DNA of 26,450 bases from Bacillota bacterium (lineage in GTDB: Bacteria; Bacillota; Clostridia; Lachnospirales; Lachnospiraceae), in contig JAEYPA010000050.1 in the NCBI GenBank assembly GCA_023411225.1, forward strand, positions 1 through 26,450. Direction: 5' to 3'. Shown here in pieces: positions 23,011 to 26,450 of the stretch; within the stretch, counting starts at the first letter, position 1, and the number at the start of each line of letters is the position of its first letter. The notes beneath the pieces are model-generated. The model saw only the letters and a program-made list of their open reading frames with translations, searched no databases and was not told the origin of the DNA. Both the position numbers and the translations under genes were made by a program.

Positions 23011-23751
23011 TTATTTCATTCTTTGTCTGACGATTTCATAGGAAAGTACACCCATGGCTACAGATGCATTTAGAGAGTCGATATTTCCTTTCATAGGAAT
23101 ACGAACTACATAATCGCATTTTTCTTTGACCAGACGGCTGACACCTTCTCCTTCACTTCCGATGACAAGTCCCATGGAACCTGTCAGATTAACATTATAC
23201 ATCAAATCTCCATCCATATCAGCACAAGCAAACCACATTCCCTTCTGCTTCAATTCTTCTATGGTGGTACTAAGATTTGTCACTTTTGCCACTGGAACAT
23301 AATTTATTGCTCCGGCACTTACTTTGGCTACTGTTGCTGTAAGACCTACCGCGCGACGCTTTGGAATAATAATTCCATGGGCCCCTGCCTGATTAGCTGT
23401 ACGAATCATCGCTCCCAGATTGTGTGGATCCTCTATGTTATCTAGTAGTATAAGAAATGGAGGCTCCCCTTTTTCCTCAGCCAATTTGAACATATCTTCT
23501 ATAGTAGCATATTCATAAGCGGCAGCGTAAGCAATAACACCCTGATGCTTCCCTGCTTCTGACAATTGATCTAACCGTTCCTTCTTTACATAGGTGATAA
23601 TTGTGTCCGTCTTTTTAGCTTCTCTTAAAATGGATTGCACTGGGCCATCCTGACAGCCATCCAGAATAAACAAACGATCAATTGGTTTCTTTGCACGAAA
23701 TGCCTCTAGTACAGCATTTCTTCCTTCTATTGTTAATTCCTCGTATCTCAT
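23011..23751 (-). CDS. rlmB: 23S rRNA 2'-O-methyltransferase (RlmB/TrmH family)
   Basis: SPOUT-fold SAM-dependent methyltransferase; RlmB modifies G2251 of 23S rRNA. The 246 residues comprise an N-terminal substrate-binding domain (GRNAVLEAF, about 10-75) and a catalytic knot with motif 1 LDNIEDPHNLGAMIRTA (N111, R117), motif 2 LVIGSEGEGVSRL (about 195-207) and motif 3 IPMKGNIDSLNASVA (about 218-232, with N228). ATG lies 8 bp after the mrnC stop and shares its AGGAGAG site with that stop, so translation is probably coupled. The exact target is assigned by family and context; a paralogue with another target is possible. Confidence 0.93.
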   Translation of the reverse strand: MRYEELTIEGRNAVLEAFRAKKPIDRLFILDGCQDGPVQSILREAKKTDTIITYVKKERLDQLSEAGKHQGVIAYAAAYEYATIEDMFKLAEEKGEPPFLILLDNIEDPHNLGAMIRTANQAGAHGIIIPKRRAVGLTATVAKVSAGAINYVPVAKVTNLSTTIEELKQKGMWFACADMDGDLMYNVNLTGSMGLVIGSEGEGVSRLVKEKCDYVVRIPMKGNIDSLNASVAMGVLSYEIVRQRMK

Positions 23752-23759
23752 TTTCTCTC

Positions 23760-24197
23760 CTATTTTTCAAGGCCATTAAGGCCATATTGTACCAGTTCCA
23801 CAATTCGATTCATTTGGTCACATAAATATAGATATCCCAATAAAGCTTCAAATCCAGTGGCAATCCGATATTCTGTTATGGTAGCATTTTTTGCAGAGGT
23901 ATAGGATTTGGCATTACGTCCACGTTTATAGATTCCTACTTCTTCCTCAGTTAAGATTCCTTCAATGGCATGATACATCTTCATCTGGGTAGGAGCCTTT
24001 ACAAGGCTACTGCTCTCCTTATGAAGCTTATTTACAGGTGCATTACCATGGGATAACATAATGGTGCGAATAATAATATCATAGATACTATCTCCGATAT
24101 ACGCCAGTACCAATGGGGAATACTGCTTAGGATCAAAGCTTTCCAAATCAAAAGACTGTCGTAAATACTCATGTAACTTCAATTCATCCATTTTCAT
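23760..24197 (-). CDS. mrnC: Mini-ribonuclease III
   Basis: RNase III-like endonuclease without a double-stranded-RNA-binding domain, needed for 23S rRNA 3'/5' maturation in Bacillus. The 145 residues contain the catalytic segment LVLAYIGDSIYD (D36) and EYRIATGFEALLGYLYL (E117), with KRGRNAKS at 91-98. The length is typical. ATG follows GAAAGAG at 8 nt, a moderate site. It lies 29 bp after cysS and 8 bp before rlmB, so the two rRNA-processing genes are expressed together. Confidence 0.93.
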   Translation of the reverse strand: MKMDELKLHEYLRQSFDLESFDPKQYSPLVLAYIGDSIYDIIIRTIMLSHGNAPVNKLHKESSSLVKAPTQMKMYHAIEGILTEEEVGIYKRGRNAKSYTSAKNATITEYRIATGFEALLGYLYLCDQMNRIVELVQYGLNGLEK

Positions 24198-24226
24198 ATT
24201 ATATGCTCTTTCTATTATCTCTTATT

Positions 24227-25624
24227 TTATGCCCTTTTCCAACGAACCCCTTCTCTGGTATCCTCTAAAACAATTCCTTTGTCCAACAATTCATTACGTA
24301 TTTCATCTGCACGGGCAAAATCTCGAGCTTTTCTGGCATCCTGGCGTTCCTGGATAAGACTTTCAATCTCCTCATCCAACAATTCTTTCTTAGTTGCAGC
24401 TTCAATACCAAGTATATCACATAACACAAGAATTTTGTTTAATAATACTTGAATAACTTCTTTGCTACTTCTTTCATTTGTATTGGAGTTAGCCAGTTTC
24501 ACAATTTCAAATATGGCGGAAATTGCATCTGCTGTATTAAAATCGTCCTCCATTGCACTGTTGAACTTTTCATTTAAATCATTTGCCTCTGCAATTACGG
24601 ACTGTTCCTCTACAGTTGCTTCTGATTCCTTGGCATTTGCCATCAAAAATTCCAGATTAGACACACAAGTCTTAATTCTATCTAATCCACTTTTTGCTGC
24701 ATCCATTAAATCACGGCTAAAGTTTAGTGGGCTTCTGTAATGAGAACTAAGCATGAAGAAACGAAGTACCTGTAAGTCGAACTTTTCTCCAATTTCTCGA
24801 ACAGTAAAGAAATTGCCTGCAGATTTAGACATTTTTTTGTTATCAATATTCAAGAAACCATTGTGCATCCAGTATTTTGAAAAGCCTTTACCATTGGCAG
24901 CTTCACTTTGGGCAATCTCATTTTCATGATGAGGAAATATTAAATCCTCCCCACCTGCATGAATATCAATAGAATCTCCCAAGTACTTCTTACTCATAAC
25001 GGAGCACTCAATATGCCAACCTGGTCTTCCGTCACTCCAAGGAGATGGCCAGCTTGGTTCTCCTTCCTTCTTTGGTTTCCAGAGAACAAAGTCCATTGGG
25101 TCTTCTTTTTCATCAGATACTGCTATGCGGATTCCAGCTTCTAAGTCATCGATGTTTTTCTTGGATAGTTTACCATATCCATCAAACATTCTGGTTCTGA
25201 AGTAAACTGTACCATTTTTCTCGTAGGCATAACCTTTATCAATTAATGTCCTAATCATCTCTATCATGCCGTCGATTTCTTCTGTTGCCTTTGGATGTTT
25301 AGTGGCAGGTTTAATATTTAAGTCCTTCATATCCTTTTGGCACTCTTTAATATAACGCTCAGAAATCTCACTGGCCGCAACACCCTCTTCGTTGGCTTTC
25401 TTAATGATTTTATCATCTACATCCGTAAAATTAGAGACATAGTTTACTTCATATCCCTTATATTCAAAATATCGCCTTACTGTGTCAAAAATAATCATTG
25501 GTCTAGCATTTCCAATATGAATATAGTTATATACCGTAGGACCGCATACATACATACGCACCTTCCCTGGTTCAATTGGTACAAATTCTTCTTTAGATTT
25601 AGACAGAGTGTTATATAGCTTCAT
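24227..25624 (-). CDS. cysS: Cysteinyl-tRNA synthetase
   Basis: Class I synthetase charging tRNA-Cys. From the chosen start it has MYVCGPTVYNYIHIGNARP with HIGH-type HIGN at 36-39, KMSKSAGN at 264-271, and zinc ligands C27, C207, H232 and E236 as in the E. coli enzyme. The C-terminal DALR helical domain ends in RDFARADEIRNELLDKGI and EGVRWKRA. ATG at 25624 has GGAGG at 8 nt and gives the usual MKLYNTLSKSKEEF start (465 residues); the in-frame ATG at 25642 lies before that site and is rejected. It is 39 bp after cysE: cysteine synthesis and use in translation are linked. Confidence 0.97.
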   Translation of the reverse strand: MKLYNTLSKSKEEFVPIEPGKVRMYVCGPTVYNYIHIGNARPMIIFDTVRRYFEYKGYEVNYVSNFTDVDDKIIKKANEEGVAASEISERYIKECQKDMKDLNIKPATKHPKATEEIDGMIEMIRTLIDKGYAYEKNGTVYFRTRMFDGYGKLSKKNIDDLEAGIRIAVSDEKEDPMDFVLWKPKKEGEPSWPSPWSDGRPGWHIECSVMSKKYLGDSIDIHAGGEDLIFPHHENEIAQSEAANGKGFSKYWMHNGFLNIDNKKMSKSAGNFFTVREIGEKFDLQVLRFFMLSSHYRSPLNFSRDLMDAAKSGLDRIKTCVSNLEFLMANAKESEATVEEQSVIAEANDLNEKFNSAMEDDFNTADAISAIFEIVKLANSNTNERSSKEVIQVLLNKILVLCDILGIEAATKKELLDEEIESLIQERQDARKARDFARADEIRNELLDKGIVLEDTREGVRWKRA

Positions 25625-25663
25625 TCTATTTCCTCCATTCATTTTTTTACTCTTTTGTATTAA

Positions 25664-26332
25664 TTATTTCCCTTGTTCCAGCCGTTCAACACATTTACAC
25701 AATTTATCTATAACTTCTCGTAAGGTTGCATTTTCATTCTGCAATTGCTGTATATCGTTTTTAACAGGATCTGGTAAATGTACCTGATCCAGATCTTCAG
25801 TTGGTACCTTCACATTATCTCGTTTAATTACACGTCCGGGAACGCCTACAACTGTAGAGTTCGGTGGCACCTCTGAAAGCACCACACTGCCGGCCCCAAT
25901 TTTAGAGTTACTACCTACCGTAAAGGAACCTAACACTTTGGCACCTGCACTAATCATAACATTATCTCCTATGGTAGGATGTCTCTTTCCATGTTCTTTA
26001 CCGGTTCCACCAAGGGTTACTCCCTGATACAGAGTTACATTATCTCCAAGTATTGCAGTTTCTCCGATAACTACACCATTTCCATGATCAATAAACAGGC
26101 CCTTTCCAATGGTAGCACCAGGATGAATCTCAATACCGGTCTTGCGAACCGTGCGTTGCGATATCCACCGCGCTAAAAAATAGTGTTTGTGTAAATATAA
26201 TTTATGTGCTATACGGTAACGTATCATTGCCTTAAAACTAGGATATAAGAATACCTCAGCCGAGGTTTTAATTGCGGGGTCTCGTTCTTTAATAATGGCA
26301 GCTTCTTCTTTTACAAATCGTATGAATCCCAT
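25664..26332 (-). CDS. cysE: Serine O-acetyltransferase
   Basis: Makes O-acetylserine from serine and acetyl-CoA, the first step of cysteine synthesis. The 222-residue protein has a short N-terminal helical domain (about 1-60) and a left-handed beta-helix of hexapeptide repeats (about 66-160): IEIHPGATIGKGLFIDHGNG (D82, H83 as catalytic pair), LYQGVTLGGTGKEHGKRHPT and IGDNVMISAGAKVLG. The C-terminal tail (about 190-220) is a predicted coiled coil. Length and the short N-terminal domain fit Firmicute enzymes. ATG follows GGAGAGG. First gene of the operon. No T-box sequence is seen in the 118 bp upstream inside the window. Confidence 0.96.
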   Translation of the reverse strand: MGFIRFVKEEAAIIKERDPAIKTSAEVFLYPSFKAMIRYRIAHKLYLHKHYFLARWISQRTVRKTGIEIHPGATIGKGLFIDHGNGVVIGETAILGDNVTLYQGVTLGGTGKEHGKRHPTIGDNVMISAGAKVLGSFTVGSNSKIGAGSVVLSEVPPNSTVVGVPGRVIKRDNVKVPTEDLDQVHLPDPVKNDIQQLQNENATLREVIDKLCKCVERLEQGK

Positions 26333-26407
26333 ACCATCCTCTCCTTTCTATAGATAAACTTCTTCGCCATGATGCTATCCTTGACTTCTTTTTCCTTAAC
26401 AAATTAT

Positions 26408-26450
26408 TTGATTGTACAGGGAACTTGGTTATACTTTTCTTTACAATCAA
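26408..26450. repeat. Inverted repeat at the right edge, upstream of cysE
   Basis: TTGATTGTA (26408-26416) and TACAATCAA (26442-26450) form a perfect 9-bp inverted repeat about 75-120 nt before cysE, with a 25-nt loop. It may continue past the window edge. Confidence 0.45.

Noticed and set aside
26333..26450. T-box riboswitch upstream of cysE-cysS
   Set aside because: No T-box consensus (AGGGTGG-type) or leader terminator within the 118 bp available; it could lie beyond the edge.
1..26450. CRISPR arrays, prophage or complete insertion sequence
   Set aside because: No regularly spaced repeats, transposase, integrase or phage genes were seen; the only mobile DNA is the intron fragment at the left edge.

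Overview
The window looks like a chromosomal segment of a low-GC, spore-forming anaerobic Firmicute, most likely a member of the Lachnospiraceae (Clostridium/Lachnoclostridium phytofermentans-like). The case rests on the AT-rich sequence, strong AGGAGG-type ribosome binding sites, a CIRCE-controlled groESL operon, the cysE-cysS-mrnC-rlmB-sigH gene order typical of Firmicutes, the sporulation sigma factor SigH, a SleB-type wall hydrolase, and clostridial families such as DUF1540, DUF2225 and (from memory) DUF6062. The genus is an inference. All recognised genes except one are on the minus strand, so most operons read right to left.

Layout from the left. Positions 1-117 are the 5' end of a group II intron, apparently class IIC, on the minus strand and cut by the window edge. 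It sits 9 nt past the stem of the groESL terminator. groES-groEL follow (190-2142) with a perfect CIRCE operator and a sigma-A-type promoter. The only plus-strand gene (2492-3208, DUF6062-like) has two CxxC...CxxH modules and converges on a glnS-DUF2225 operon across a shared hairpin. Next come single genes: a secreted SleB-type hydrolase, a stand-alone HisA of the eukaryotic type, a tandem DUF1540 protein and a DHH phosphoesterase.

The least conventional part is 9434-13539. A membrane protein with a cytoplasmic degenerate receiver-like domain, one membrane span, a charged Pro/Lys/Glu linker and an extracellular Ig-like (Big_2-type) domain is followed 23 bp later by a large secreted protein. 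That second protein combines a beta-helix, four InlB-type B repeats and three Ig-like domains. A lysine/glutamate-rich 46-residue protein, too short for most gene callers, follows with its own terminator. This is the best candidate for an undescribed cell-surface system; function is unknown.

The right half holds a PMCA-like calcium P-type ATPase, a membrane protein of uncertain family, a PhzF-family protein, an FtsX-type ABC exporter (permease and ATPase overlapping by 4 bp), and finally cysE-cysS-mrnC-rlmB-sigH-tRNA-Thr. That last block couples cysteine supply, tRNA-Cys charging, 23S rRNA maturation and methylation, and the early sporulation/stationary-phase sigma factor. The yacP, rpmG, secE and nusG genes often found there are absent from this locus; a tRNA-Thr(GGT) and a strong terminator close the unit.
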